A stretch of DNA of 64,000 bases from Pukyongia sp963768085. Its GTDB lineage: Bacteria; Bacteroidota; Bacteroidia; Flavobacteriales; Flavobacteriaceae. A program made the position numbers and the translations under genes. Shown here piece by piece: positions 27,201 through 35,539 of this stretch (position 1 is the stretch's first letter; each line of letters starts with the position of its first letter). The notes beneath the pieces are model-generated. The model had not been told where the DNA came from. It made no database searches and was given only the letters and a program-made list of their open reading frames with translations. The stretch is from NCBI GenBank assembly GCA_963768085.1, contig CAVYGO010000003.1, positions 1,364,001-1,428,000 of the forward strand, given 5' to 3'.

Positions 27201-29993
27201 GATGAGATGGAGGCTTTTGATCTGGAGAGTAAGACCTTTGAGATCACGGGCGGCAATCCTGAGATAATCATCACCTATCACGAGACCCAGGGGGATGCCG
27301 ATGCGGGCACCAACGCCTTGAGCAGTCCATATATCAATTTGGTTCCCCAGCCTCAGACGATCTACATACGCGGGGAGGGTGCCACTACGGGTTGTATTGT
27401 CAGCCAGGGGTTCACCTTAGACCTGGTTGTAAATCCGGTGCCGAGTCCTGTGACTCCGACGCCACTGGAGGTCTGTGATTTGGACAATGACGGTTTTGCA
27501 CTTTTCGATCTGGTGAGTAAGGATGTGGAGATTGCCGGCGGTGAGCTGGTGGTGATCACCTATCATGAGACTTTGGCGGACGCCGATGCGGGTATTTTTG
27601 CCCTGGCGAGTCCGTATCAAAATATAGTATCGGGTAGCCAGACGGTGTATGCCCGTGCGACCTATGCACCTATTAACCCGCCCCCTTTCAATACGGGATG
27701 TTACCGTGTGGTTGAGTTGGATCTTATTGCGGTTCCCACCCCGGTGGTACCTTTGATCCTGGATCCACTGGTGATCTGTGATCCTGAGGGCGATGGGGTG
27801 GAGATATTTGATCTCACGCTTCAGGACGCAGTGGTCTTAGGGTCCCAGAATCCTGGTGAGCATACGATCACCTATCACGAGGCATTATCGGATGCCCAGG
27901 CGGGTACTCCGTTTATTGGTACTCCGACAGCCTATCAGAATTTGAGTAATCCTCAGACGATCTGGGTGCGTTTAGAGAACAACACCAGTGGATGTTTTGC
28001 TATTACTTCATTTGAATTGCAGGCTCCTGAGGGTCCTGGGGTAACCCAGCCGACACCTTTGAGTGTTTGTGATGATGTGGGGTCGGCCAATGATGGGTTT
28101 ACGATTTTTGATTTAACGACTAAGAACCCGGAGATCACCGGCGGAGCTTTAGGGGTGGGGGTTCAGTATTATGAGACCCTTTCGGATGCTCAGGCGAACA
28201 CCAATGTGATCGATCCTGATACGGCCTATCAGAACATCACCAATCCCCAGACGCTTTTTGTACGGGTTACCGATGGCAACACGGGTTGTGTGGATACCAC
28301 AGTGACCTTAACCCTTCGTGTGAGTTCGAATCCGGAGCCTGGAACCCCTGATGGGTTGGCCTTATGTGATGTGAATGATCCGGGCGATGGCACGGAGGTC
28401 TTTGATCTGACCCAGGCGGCACTTCAGATCACCGGTGGCAGTCCCTGGGATCTGAGCTATCATGAGAGTTATGATGATGCCTTTGGTGCTATCAACGCTA
28501 TAGTGGATCCTACGATGTACCCAAATACGAGTAATCCTCAGACGATCTATGTACGGGTAGAGAACAATACGATCCCTGAAGGTTGTTTTGAGATCGTGGA
28601 GTTGGAGCTTATTGTCAATGGGTTACCGGATGCTACGGCGGTGATTGGTCCGTATATTTTATGCGAGGTCCCTTCGGATGGTTTTGGACTTTTTGATCTG
28701 ACCACCAAGATAGGAGAGATTTTAAACGGTCAGGACCCTGGGATCTTCCAGGTAAGTTTCTATGAGAGTCAGGCGGAGGCCGATGCGCAGCTCAATCCTA
28801 TATTAAATACGACGGCCTATCCCAACCAGACGAATCCTCAGACGATCTATGTCGGGATCTTAAATGGTGACACGGGATGTTATATAGCGGCCCAGAGTTT
28901 TGAGATCGAGGAGCGTGAGGGAGCTGTGGCCAATACGGTGGAGCCTTATGTGATCTGCGATAATTTGGATGCCAATGACGGGATAGGGGAGTTTGTTTTA
29001 GATGGCAGTACCCCGGAGAGTCAGGCGGTTATCGATGGGATCTTAGGGACCCAGGATCCGGCTATTTACTTGCTTAGTTTCCATGGTACCCTGGAAGATG
29101 CAGAAAACAACATCAATGCACTGGGGAGTCCATTTACCAATACGATCAATCCACAGGTGATCTACGCTCGTGTGGAGAACGATGGTACGGACTGTTATGA
29201 TATTACGGAGTTGATTTTAAAGGTGGAGGAGTTACCTGAGGTACTATTAGCGGAGAGTTACCGTTTGTGTGTGGATGCCAATGGCAATCCGATCCCTGAG
29301 GAAGAGGGAGCGATCTCTCCCCCTGTGATCGACACGGGTCTGGACGGATCCCTTTATAGTTTTGAGTGGTATATCGATGGGGTGATCCAGTTAGGACAGA
29401 CCGATCCATCGATAGTCGCCTTAAGTGGCGGTGCTTATAGTGTTATTGTGACCGAGATCGACAGTGGCTGTAGTACCGAGGCTACCACTACGGTGACCAT
29501 ATCTTCCCCGCCGCTGGTCTATGACGCCCAGGTGGTTACCCAGGCTTTTGCCAGTGATCACGCTATACAGGCCACGGCAGAGGGATCGGGGACATACATC
29601 TTCCAGTTGGACGATGGTCCTTTCCAGTCTCAAGGGGTGTTTACACGGGTGGATCCGGGGCTACACCTGGTGACCATCAAGGATGAGAACGGTTGTGGTA
29701 GTGTGACCATCGAGGTAAGTATCATTGATTACCCTCGCTTTGTGACCCCGAATCAGGATGGGTATCACGACACGTGGAACATCATCGGGATCGCCGGAGG
29801 TGACCCTACGGCAAAAATTTATATATTTGACAGATTTGGAAAGTTGTTGAAACAACTCAGTCCGCTTGGCGAAGGCTGGGATGGGAACTATAACGGGAAT
29901 CCGATGCCATCGAGTGATTACTGGTTCGTAGTGGAATACACCGAAGAAGAAACCCGAAAAGAGTTTAAAGGACACTTTACCCTAAAACGATAA
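24291..29993 (+). CDS. giant secreted repeat protein, T9SS type B sorting domain (copy 2)
   Basis: A 1900-aa protein starting at GTG (24291), with a signal peptide (cleavage near VVLAQP). The head is unrelated to copy 1. Residues 20-290 resemble a DUF3344-like surface domain (AAKLYWAGSGPGDFDVELNG, GGWSVIIIFEEPSL). Residues about 290-395 resemble a CARDB domain (DETNNEFILPVDL), followed by an Ig-like unit. One private repeat precedes residue 574, where near-identity to copy 1 begins (11 repeats, Ig-like part and CHU_C sorting domain). In the shared part I find one amino-acid change, Val in copy 1 and Ala here at residue 1715. The protein is probably surface-exposed; its ligand is unknown. Confidence 0.93.
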   Translation: MKKLFLLVFLLINMVVLAQPVTLFEQFNGRYDFTAFGNTLNTGPNSCNILTQSSADFTMPAGGTLIAAKLYWAGSGPGDFDVELNGSSVTAQRTFGINFNGLDFFAAYADVTNIVNLNGNGTYTLAELDLTAVIPAYCGNATDFGGWSVIIIFEEPSLLLNQISLFDGLEFVSSTSPTLDITLTNIDVATDDLAKIGFLAWEGDAALAVNESLIINGTLIDNPPLNPGNNAFNGTNSYTNSPDLYNMDLDFYFLENIVMPGDTMIPISLTSGQDFVMINNIITNVNSEIPDATIVIDDLGVLCANNNIEVDYTVFNINSTAPLPANTPIAFYADAVLLGQTQTFTEIPIDGSESGTITLNIPVGTPILFDLIAVVDDDGTGMGIVNETDETNNEFILPVDLNLLALPLGPDIDSCVGETVLLDTGINNPLWSFQWFLNNVLIPGATGPSLPVTAAGLYRVDAFEGICFVSDEINVTFNPNPVAVVPTDLELCDDLPNDGFGIFDLTTKDAEIINGQANTFVEYYLTQADAQAGVTPIANPTTFANTVMGFQTVWARLESTDPGNCYDVVPLNLQVNDSPAITDPITDYFICDNDGDGIEVFDLTSKDAEILNILVNVTLSYHLSQPEALSGANPIIPANAYGSGGEVIWVRGENTAGCVTVGSFGLILGMVPTYVEVPVFEQCDNDGDGFEDFDLNSQNATIVDGNLDLSVSYHPTQVDADANTNPLAIPYTSAGGETIFVRVEDNITGCYGSFTMDLVVLLAPEIFVPDPLTYCDDDNDGFGEFTLTDADEDVVNGNPSGNLVVSYHETLADAQNGVNPLSSPYANVDPFLQTIYVRLVDIATGCYSTTTLLLIVQDSPLIGDPQPLVVCDDDGDGFTLFDLTQVEPEVLGSLNPADYTFAYFEDVGLSIPIVNTTAYPNLSNPQTIYIVVEDISNGCQGETTLELQVNLPPVLTAPTPLELCDVNNPGDEMEAFDLESKTFEITGGNPEIIITYHETQGDADAGTNALSSPYINLVPQPQTIYIRGEGATTGCIVSQGFTLDLVVNPVPSPVTPTPLEVCDLDNDGFALFDLVSKDVEIAGGELVVITYHETLADADAGIFALASPYQNIVSGSQTVYARATYAPINPPPFNTGCYRVVELDLIAVPTPVVPLILDPLVICDPEGDGVEIFDLTLQDAVVLGSQNPGEHTITYHEALSDAQAGTPFIGTPTAYQNLSNPQTIWVRLENNTSGCFAITSFELQAPEGPGVTQPTPLSVCDDVGSANDGFTIFDLTTKNPEITGGALGVGVQYYETLSDAQANTNVIDPDTAYQNITNPQTLFVRVTDGNTGCVDTTVTLTLRVSSNPEPGTPDGLALCDVNDPGDGTEVFDLTQAALQITGGSPWDLSYHESYDDAFGAINAIVDPTMYPNTSNPQTIYVRVENNTIPEGCFEIVELELIVNGLPDATAVIGPYILCEVPSDGFGLFDLTTKIGEILNGQDPGIFQVSFYESQAEADAQLNPILNTTAYPNQTNPQTIYVGILNGDTGCYIAAQSFEIEEREGAVANTVEPYVICDNLDANDGIGEFVLDGSTPESQAVIDGILGTQDPAIYLLSFHGTLEDAENNINALGSPFTNTINPQVIYARVENDGTDCYDITELILKVEELPEVLLAESYRLCVDANGNPIPEEEGAISPPVIDTGLDGSLYSFEWYIDGVIQLGQTDPSIVALSGGAYSVIVTEIDSGCSTEATTTVTISSPPLVYDAQVVTQAFASDHAIQATAEGSGTYIFQLDDGPFQSQGVFTRVDPGLHLVTIKDENGCGSVTIEVSIIDYPRFVTPNQDGYHDTWNIIGIAGGDPTAKIYIFDRFGKLLKQLSPLGEGWDGNYNGNPMPSSDYWFVVEYTEEETRKEFKGHFTLKR

Positions 29994-30011
29994 AAAACCA
30001 TACCAACCATA
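26010..30011 (+). repeat. 4.0-kb direct repeat, copy B
   Basis: Second copy of the segment at 20139-24140, covering the 3' two thirds of the second giant gene plus 18 bases beyond its stop. The intervening DNA (24141-26009) holds the terminator of copy 1 and the different 5' part of copy 2. Confidence 0.95.
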
Positions 30012-30016
30012 CTTAA

Positions 30017-30046
30017 AAAAAAGCCACTCTGATGAGTGGCTTTTTT
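30017..30046. terminator. terminator after giant gene copy 2
   Basis: AAAAAGCCACTC pairs with GAGTGGCTTTTT around the loop TGAT. It lies between convergent genes and can serve both strands. Confidence 0.88.
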
Positions 30047-30064
30047 GTTGATCTGTATTTTTGT

Positions 30065-31585
30065 TTAAAGGCCAATACCCAGAGTGAATATGAAATTATT
30101 AAAAGTTGTTTCGATATCCGCAGTGCTGGTAAGACCGACGTCATAAAGTTGTCGTTGGCTATTCTGTTGTGCTCTGGCATAGGCAAAATCAAAATTATAA
30201 CCGCCAAAGTTATATCCTATACCCAATGAAAAGCCATTAAGGTCTCCTACTGTTTCTTTATTTTTATAAGGACTTCCCTCATACTGCATACCGCCTCGTA
30301 AACTTAATTCCTTAATACGGTATTCGCCACCTACCTTTATACTGGAAGTTCCTTTAAGATTATTTTGAATAGCACTATTAAGAGGCGCAAATTCATTGCT
30401 AAAATTCGATGTGAATTTCGTTTGCGAATAATCTTTGTATGAGTAATCCACACTGATTAGGCCTTGTTTTCCGAAGACATATGCTGCGCTAGCTCCATAT
30501 CTTCCAGGTGTGCGCAATTCGTAATCGGCAAACACGTTCAGAACCCTGGGATTCACAACTTCCGTTATACTAAACCCATCTTCCATTCTTCGTGTTCTTA
30601 AATATTGTGTTGTTTCTTCTGAAATTCGATACCAGGTAGGCGTATCAAAATTTAATCCTATTCGGAACTCATTTGTAATCTTTGCGATCCCTCCAACCTG
30701 GAATGAAAAACCACTACCCAGCACCGAGAGGTTATTCTCGAATTCGACTCGATTTACAAAACTTCCAGGGTTTGAATTAGCTTCATAAAGGAAATTACTT
30801 TCCACATAGTTAATGGCATGAAAATTCAGATTAAGTCCGAAATAGATATTTTCGGTATACTGGGCGCCAAAATTCATAATATATTTGCCATTGTAGCCTG
30901 AGGCTCCAACATAATATTCCTGGTTAAAACGTCCTGGTGCGATATTGGAAATATATTGTGTGTTATTGGGATTATCAGGGTTTACCGGATCGATGATATA
31001 TCCCTGAAATCCTAAAAACGCATTTTGTGCCGCCGTACCCTCTGTTTCTCCTAGAAAGGCATACAAACTGGAAATAGATTCGTTTGTCTGCAATTGAAGT
31101 AATTCTAGTGGAATACCCCGTGCAGCCGCTAAGAAATATTGAGCAATGGATGTATTTCCATTTCCCCGTATAAAAATATCGTCATCATGATTTTGAGTAG
31201 CATTATAATTTAAACCGACTGTAAATTTTTTCCAATTAGAGATTCCATTTAGATTGGGAAAGACAAAAACAACTCCGGCCTGATTAATGAACACATCGGT
31301 ATTATTTCCCCGGCTTTGATCACCAAAGTATACCGAATTATTTTTACGATCGGATACTCCCAGGGATATTGATGTATCGTTGGTAAGAAAAACTGCGCTA
31401 CTTGCGGGGTTCATTCCTATAGCCGACAGGTCACCCCCAAGGGCTCCAAAAGCTCCACTAAGTGCTGTATATCGTGCTGAACCCGTTGTGCGATCAACTC
31501 CGTATCTCAGTCCGTCTGATATATTCTGAGCATTCGAATAGGTCAAAACAAAACCTGCTATGAGCAAGAGTAGTACCTTCTTCAT
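30065..31585 (-). CDS. outer-membrane transport protein, OmpP1/FadL family
   Basis: A 506-aa protein with a signal peptide (cleavage near YSNAQN). The N-terminal hatch region GSARYTALSGAFGALGGDLSA and GMNPASSAVFL is characteristic of FadL-type porins, which move hydrophobic compounds across the outer membrane. The rest alternates amphipathic strands and ends in FIFTLGIGL with a terminal aromatic/hydrophobic strand. Bacteroidota members are often labelled hemin receptor without proof. It lies 30 nt downstream of the Gly-rich lipoprotein gene on the same strand and is probably co-transcribed. Confidence 0.85.
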   Translation of the reverse strand: MKKVLLLLIAGFVLTYSNAQNISDGLRYGVDRTTGSARYTALSGAFGALGGDLSAIGMNPASSAVFLTNDTSISLGVSDRKNNSVYFGDQSRGNNTDVFINQAGVVFVFPNLNGISNWKKFTVGLNYNATQNHDDDIFIRGNGNTSIAQYFLAAARGIPLELLQLQTNESISSLYAFLGETEGTAAQNAFLGFQGYIIDPVNPDNPNNTQYISNIAPGRFNQEYYVGASGYNGKYIMNFGAQYTENIYFGLNLNFHAINYVESNFLYEANSNPGSFVNRVEFENNLSVLGSGFSFQVGGIAKITNEFRIGLNFDTPTWYRISEETTQYLRTRRMEDGFSITEVVNPRVLNVFADYELRTPGRYGASAAYVFGKQGLISVDYSYKDYSQTKFTSNFSNEFAPLNSAIQNNLKGTSSIKVGGEYRIKELSLRGGMQYEGSPYKNKETVGDLNGFSLGIGYNFGGYNFDFAYARAQQNSQRQLYDVGLTSTADIETTFNNFIFTLGIGL

Positions 31586-31615
31586 ACTAACATTCTTTTA
31601 TTAAATTCATTGTTA

Positions 31616-32611
31616 TTATCCGCGTCCACCTCTACGGCCGCCGCCACCTCTGGATCCTGAAGATCTCATACCTCCGCCTGAACTTCTGAAAGAGCCGGAA
31701 GATCTGGAACTACCCGAACTTCTGAATGAGTTGTTAGATCTTCTGCTAGAGTTATTCATATTTGGGCGTGTAGTGCGTCTTTGAGTATTCATACTAGGCC
31801 TGCTAGAACGTCGGGAATTCGTGTTAGGCCTGGCGTTTACCCCATTACCGCGTCTTTGATAGGCATTCACGTTGTTTCTACGGTAATTTGTGGATCGCCT
31901 ATTATATTCTCCGCGGGAATAGTTTCCTCTTCGGGAATTAAGATTCGACCTGTTAGAATTATATCCGCGCCTGCTGTTATACGCAGTTCGACCTCGATTA
32001 TAGTCTAAATTTCGTCTGCCGCGATTATAGGCAACGTTGTTGTATCCATAATAGCCGTGGTAGCCTCCATAATAGCCTCCGTAGTATCCGCCGTAGTATG
32101 GGTAGCCCCAGTAGCCTCCCCAGCCCCAGCCAATACCCCAGTAGCCGCCGCCCCAGCCCCAGTAACCACCCCAGTACGGGTAGCCCCAGCCCCAGTAGCC
32201 GCCCCAGTAGCCGCCCCAGCCATAACCGCCGTAGCCGCCGTAGCCGCCGTAAACATTGACTGTAACGTCTCTGGTGTTATTACCCCAACCGCCATAACCG
32301 TCCTGGTATTCAGGTTCCACAATTACAATGTTACCATCTTGATCAAGACTATCGGTGGTTGAGTAAGATTCTATATCGGTAAAAACCAGATCTTCTTCAG
32401 GAAGATTCGAGTAGTCGTTTTGTTTGGATTGGAAATATTGTTTGTAATAATTTGATTTTTCGGGTGTCGCTTCATATCTATCATTATATGCCGCGGTAGA
32501 TTCAGAGGTATAGATTCCGTCAGTATCGCCGTAACCATTGTTGTGTGTACCACAAGCGGTAAGCATCATTGCCACCACTCCCAGAACCAGTATAGGTAGT
32601 GTATTTTTCAT
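31616..32611 (-). CDS. lipoprotein with Gly/Tyr/Trp-rich and Arg/Ser/Asn-rich low-complexity halves
   Basis: About 331 aa. I start at MKNTLPILVLG (32611), giving a clean lipoprotein signal (lipobox MLTACG), although an ATG seven codons upstream is in frame. After an acidic, Tyr-rich linker, residues about 115-190 are almost only Gly, Tyr and Trp (repeats like GGYWGWG). From about 195 to the end the protein is Arg/Ser/Asn-rich with RGG- and RSSGS-like repeats, strongly basic. I do not recognise a functional family. The order with the FadL-type gene and proS suggests an envelope role. A surface or nucleic-acid/polyanion-binding lipoprotein is only an inference. Confidence 0.8.
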   Translation of the reverse strand: MKNTLPILVLGVVAMMLTACGTHNNGYGDTDGIYTSESTAAYNDRYEATPEKSNYYKQYFQSKQNDYSNLPEEDLVFTDIESYSTTDSLDQDGNIVIVEPEYQDGYGGWGNNTRDVTVNVYGGYGGYGGYGWGGYWGGYWGWGYPYWGGYWGWGGGYWGIGWGWGGYWGYPYYGGYYGGYYGGYHGYYGYNNVAYNRGRRNLDYNRGRTAYNSRRGYNSNRSNLNSRRGNYSRGEYNRRSTNYRRNNVNAYQRRGNGVNARPNTNSRRSSRPSMNTQRRTTRPNMNNSSRRSNNSFRSSGSSRSSGSFRSSGGGMRSSGSRGGGGRRGGRG

Positions 32612-32742
32612 AGCGTTTATTTTGGTTTGCATAACTGCAGGATTTAATTGTTCTACTATATAAAAATAGTTAGTTTTGCCGAGAACTAGAAGAACTACTA
32701 TTTATTTAACAAAAGCACAACATTTGTGCCAAACTAATTGCT

Positions 32743-34218
32743 ATGGCAAAGAATTTGACCACTCGTGATGAGGATTATTCCAAATGGTATAACGAACTTG
32801 TCGTAAAGGCCGATCTCGCAGAAAATTCAGGAGTTAGAGGCTGTATGGTCATTAAACCTTACGGTTTTGCGATCTGGGAAAAGATGCAAGCCGAGTTGGA
32901 TAGGATGTTTAAAGAAACCGGACATCAGAATGCTTATTTTCCTCTTTTTATACCTAAGTCCTACTTCAACAAAGAAGCGAGTCACGTGGATGGTTTCGCC
33001 AAGGAATGCGCCGTAGTTACTCACTACAGGTTAAAGACAGACGAATCGGGCAAAGGGATTATCGTTGATCCGGACGCAAAACTGGAAGAAGAACTTATTA
33101 TCCGGCCTACATCGGAAACCATTATCTGGGATACCTACAGGAAGTGGGTACAATCGTACAGAGATCTGCCCATTTTGGTAAATCAATGGGCTAATGTCGT
33201 GCGCTGGGAAATGCGAACGCGTCTTTTTTTGCGTACAACTGAATTTTTATGGCAGGAAGGACATACGGCACATGCAACCGAAGCAGAGGCAATTGCGGAA
33301 GCAGAACAGATGATGAACATTTATGCCGAATTCGTTGAGAATTATATGGCTGTACCGGTTATTAAAGGACTTAAAACAGAAAGTGAACGATTTGCGGGAG
33401 CAGTTGAAACCTATTGCATCGAAGCATTGATGCAAGATGGAAAGGCACTGCAGGCTGGAACATCTCATTTTCTCGGACAAAACTTCGCGAAGGCTTTCGA
33501 TGTTAAATATACAGCTAAAGATGGAGGCCTTGAATACGTATGGGCTACATCATGGGGTGTATCAACAAGATTGATAGGCGCGTTGATCATGACGCATAGC
33601 GACGATAATGGACTGGTTTTGCCTCCTAATCTGGCTCCGGACCAGGTGGTGATCGTTCCAATTTACCGGAATGAAGAACAATTTGAAGCTGTGAGTAAGG
33701 TGGCGAACTCTCTGATGACTGACTTAAGAGCCAAGGGATTTCGGGTGAAATTCGACAATCGTGATACTCATAAACCAGGCTGGAAATTCAATGAGTATGA
33801 ATTGAAAGGTGTTCCGGTGCGTATAGCAATTGGACCCAAGGATGTTGAAAAAGGAACCGTGGAAATTGCGAGACGTGATACTCTTCAGAAGGAATTCATT
33901 CCTAACAACGAAGTAGTATCCAAAGTAGAAAGTCTTATGCAGGATATCCAAGAGAATCTATTCCGAAAAGCATTGGATTTTAGAATTGAGAATACTACGG
34001 AAGTAGACACTTATGACGAATTCAAACAAGTTTTAGATAGTAAAGGTGGTTTTATACTAGCTCACTGGGATGGAACCGAAGCAACGGAAGAACAGATTAA
34101 AAATGAGACAAAAGCAACGATACGATGCATTCCTCTGGATGATAAGGTACAGGCGGGAAGCTGCATGGTTACTGGTGATCCCTCGCCACGGAAGGTCTTG
34201 TTTGCAAGGGCATATTAA
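32743..34218 (+). CDS. proS: proline-tRNA ligase, archaeal/eukaryotic type
   Basis: A 491-aa class II synthetase. Motif 2 is visible in RWEMRTRLFLRTTEFLWQEG, and the anticodon-binding domain lies at about 290-400 (QVVIVPIYRN). The extra C-terminal domain ends in RKVLFARAY with the terminal tyrosine characteristic of the short archaeal/eukaryotic-like form; the bacterial editing insertion is absent. It charges tRNA-Pro. It is divergent from the lipoprotein gene, with about 110-130 bases between the starts. Confidence 0.96.
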   Translation: MAKNLTTRDEDYSKWYNELVVKADLAENSGVRGCMVIKPYGFAIWEKMQAELDRMFKETGHQNAYFPLFIPKSYFNKEASHVDGFAKECAVVTHYRLKTDESGKGIIVDPDAKLEEELIIRPTSETIIWDTYRKWVQSYRDLPILVNQWANVVRWEMRTRLFLRTTEFLWQEGHTAHATEAEAIAEAEQMMNIYAEFVENYMAVPVIKGLKTESERFAGAVETYCIEALMQDGKALQAGTSHFLGQNFAKAFDVKYTAKDGGLEYVWATSWGVSTRLIGALIMTHSDDNGLVLPPNLAPDQVVIVPIYRNEEQFEAVSKVANSLMTDLRAKGFRVKFDNRDTHKPGWKFNEYELKGVPVRIAIGPKDVEKGTVEIARRDTLQKEFIPNNEVVSKVESLMQDIQENLFRKALDFRIENTTEVDTYDEFKQVLDSKGGFILAHWDGTEATEEQIKNETKATIRCIPLDDKVQAGSCMVTGDPSPRKVLFARAY

Positions 34219-34243
34219 TTTCTTAAAAAAATAATAGGAAGAC

Positions 34244-34273
34244 TTGCCGCATTCAAAAATAGTTGTATTTTTG
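34244..34273 (+). promoter_or_regulatory. promoter of tRNA-Glu and rpsT
   Basis: TTG (34244-34246), 19 bases, TATTTTTG (34266-34273): a textbook Bacteroidota promoter 20 bases upstream of the tRNA. Confidence 0.75.
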
Positions 34274-34293
34274 CATCCGCAAATGAAACTAAC

Positions 34294-34365
34294 GGCCCGT
34301 TCGTCTAGGGGTTAGGACGCCAGGTTTTCATCCTGGTAACAGGGGTTCGATTCCCCTACGGGCTA
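34294..34365 (+). tRNA. tRNA-Glu (TTC)
   Basis: A 72-nt cloverleaf. The acceptor GGCCCGT pairs with ACGGGCT, the anticodon stem CCAGG/CCTGG encloses loop TTTTCAT with anticodon TTC, and the T-arm is GGGGTTCGATTCCCC. The CCA end is not encoded. It is followed after 19 bases by rpsT and shares its promoter. Confidence 0.97.
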
Positions 34366-34384
34366 CAAATTTAATAACAAGAAG

Positions 34385-34636
34385 ATGGCGAACCATAAGT
34401 CAGCATTAAAAAGAATACGAAGCAGCGAAACAAAGCGTTTACGCAACCGTTATCAGCATAAGACGACGCGTAATGCTATGAAGAAACTGAAAGAATTGAC
34501 GAAGAAGAAAGAAGCGGAGAAAATGCTTCCTGAAGTTGTTTCTATGATCGACAAGTTAGCGAAGAAGAATATCATTCATGATAACAAAGCAGCTAATCTG
34601 AAATCTCAGTTAACAAAGCACGTTGCTGCTTTATAA
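34385..34636 (+). CDS. rpsT: 30S ribosomal protein S20
   Basis: An 83-aa, highly basic protein with the S20 pattern: MANHKSALKRIRSSETKRL at the N-terminus, RNRYQHKTTRNAMKKL, and HDNKAANLKSQLTKHV near the C-terminus. It binds the 5' domain of 16S rRNA. It is placed directly after tRNA-Glu and presumably released by tRNA processing of a common transcript. A terminator follows. Confidence 0.97.
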   Translation: MANHKSALKRIRSSETKRLRNRYQHKTTRNAMKKLKELTKKKEAEKMLPEVVSMIDKLAKKNIIHDNKAANLKSQLTKHVAAL

Positions 34637-34659
34637 TAGCTAAAGTTATTGTTAAGAAC

Positions 34660-34690
34660 AAACGCTTCCGGGATACCGGAGGCGTTTTTT
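34660..34690 (+). terminator. terminator after rpsT
   Basis: AAACGCTTCCGG pairs with CCGGAGGCGTTT (one G-U pair) around GATA and is followed by T6. It may also serve the opposing SRAP gene. Confidence 0.88.
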
Positions 34691-34722
34691 ATTTTTGCCG
34701 TTAATAAAAACAACGTCTTTAC

Positions 34723-35496
34723 CTAAGGCTCTTTGTATTCTAATTCCGCGTAAACAAACTTATTGGAGATTCCTTCTACATTTCCCGGATAATCCTTCCC
34801 CCTCAATCGACTCACCGTATAGGAATCAAGCAAATCATCCGGATACGACTCTATCAATGCCTCAATTGCCTTAATGTCAAGTTCATCATTAACTGATTCA
34901 AGCCATTTGTCCTCTAATTCAGGAGGAAGGATTAGAGGCATACGCGGGCCTTTTAGTTTGGGGTTGTTGTGAATTTTAGTTAAAAGTGTATTCCCTTCAG
35001 TCGTAACTATGGAAAAGGTGTTTAGCAATTCCCCGGTTTCATCATCCAGCCACTCACTCCATAAACCGGCTAGCGCTAGTGGTTCTCCATTCTTTGGATA
35101 GATATAAAAAGGATACGTCTTCCCTTTGTAATGATGGTGTTCATAAAATCCATCCACATAGACAATACATCGATTATTCCTGGCCGAATCACGAAATGAA
35201 GGTTTTTCGAATATAGTCTCGCCTCTCGCGTTCAACGTATTGTTCCAATATTTTTTCAATTGTATCTTGTCCTTCACCCAATGGGGAACTAAGCCCCAGG
35301 TGGCTACTTCGGGATAGTCCGGTGAACGGTCGGGGTAGATTAAAAGTTTCGGGTGACTGAACCCTGAAGCATGGTATAATGGAAGGTCTGTATAAGGGAT
35401 GAGCTTACGACGTATCTCTTCAATCGCGTTCTTATCTCCTCTTCTTCTGGCTTTACTTAATTGTGCCTCTAAACTAGCCTTAATATCATAACACAT
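34723..35496 (-). CDS. SOS response-associated peptidase (SRAP; YedK/HMCES family)
   Basis: About 257 aa. SRAP proteins form a covalent link through Cys2 to abasic sites in single-stranded DNA. The start is fixed at ATG 35496 because it makes Cys the second residue (MCYDIKASLE), which is the catalytic one; longer in-frame forms would bury it. NARGETIFEKPSFRDS, DGFYEHHHYKG and HNNPKLKGPRMPLIL carry the conserved Asn, Glu and active-site His region. It is 44 nt downstream of coaD, likely the last gene of ddl-coaD-SRAP. Confidence 0.93.
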   Translation of the reverse strand: MCYDIKASLEAQLSKARRRGDKNAIEEIRRKLIPYTDLPLYHASGFSHPKLLIYPDRSPDYPEVATWGLVPHWVKDKIQLKKYWNNTLNARGETIFEKPSFRDSARNNRCIVYVDGFYEHHHYKGKTYPFYIYPKNGEPLALAGLWSEWLDDETGELLNTFSIVTTEGNTLLTKIHNNPKLKGPRMPLILPPELEDKWLESVNDELDIKAIEALIESYPDDLLDSYTVSRLRGKDYPGNVEGISNKFVYAELEYKEP

Positions 35497-35539
35497 ACCA
35501 CTGAATATTAGAAAGGAGTTAAATTCTGACTTGTATTGA

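Noticed and set aside
20538..29975. Many antisense and alternate frames repeated in both giant genes
   Set aside because: They occur in pairs at the 5871-base offset only because the DNA is duplicated, and they follow from the repeat-rich sense frame.
20139..30011. Direct repeats considered as a CRISPR array or transposon
   Set aside because: The repeats are about 270-base coding units within long proteins, with no spacers, cas genes, transposase or terminal inverted repeats.
32005..32362. Long overlapping Ala/Val-rich and Ala/Thr-rich frames on both strands at 32.0-32.4 kb
   Set aside because: These are shadows of the Gly/Tyr/Trp-rich coding sequence, whose low-complexity codons keep the other frames open.
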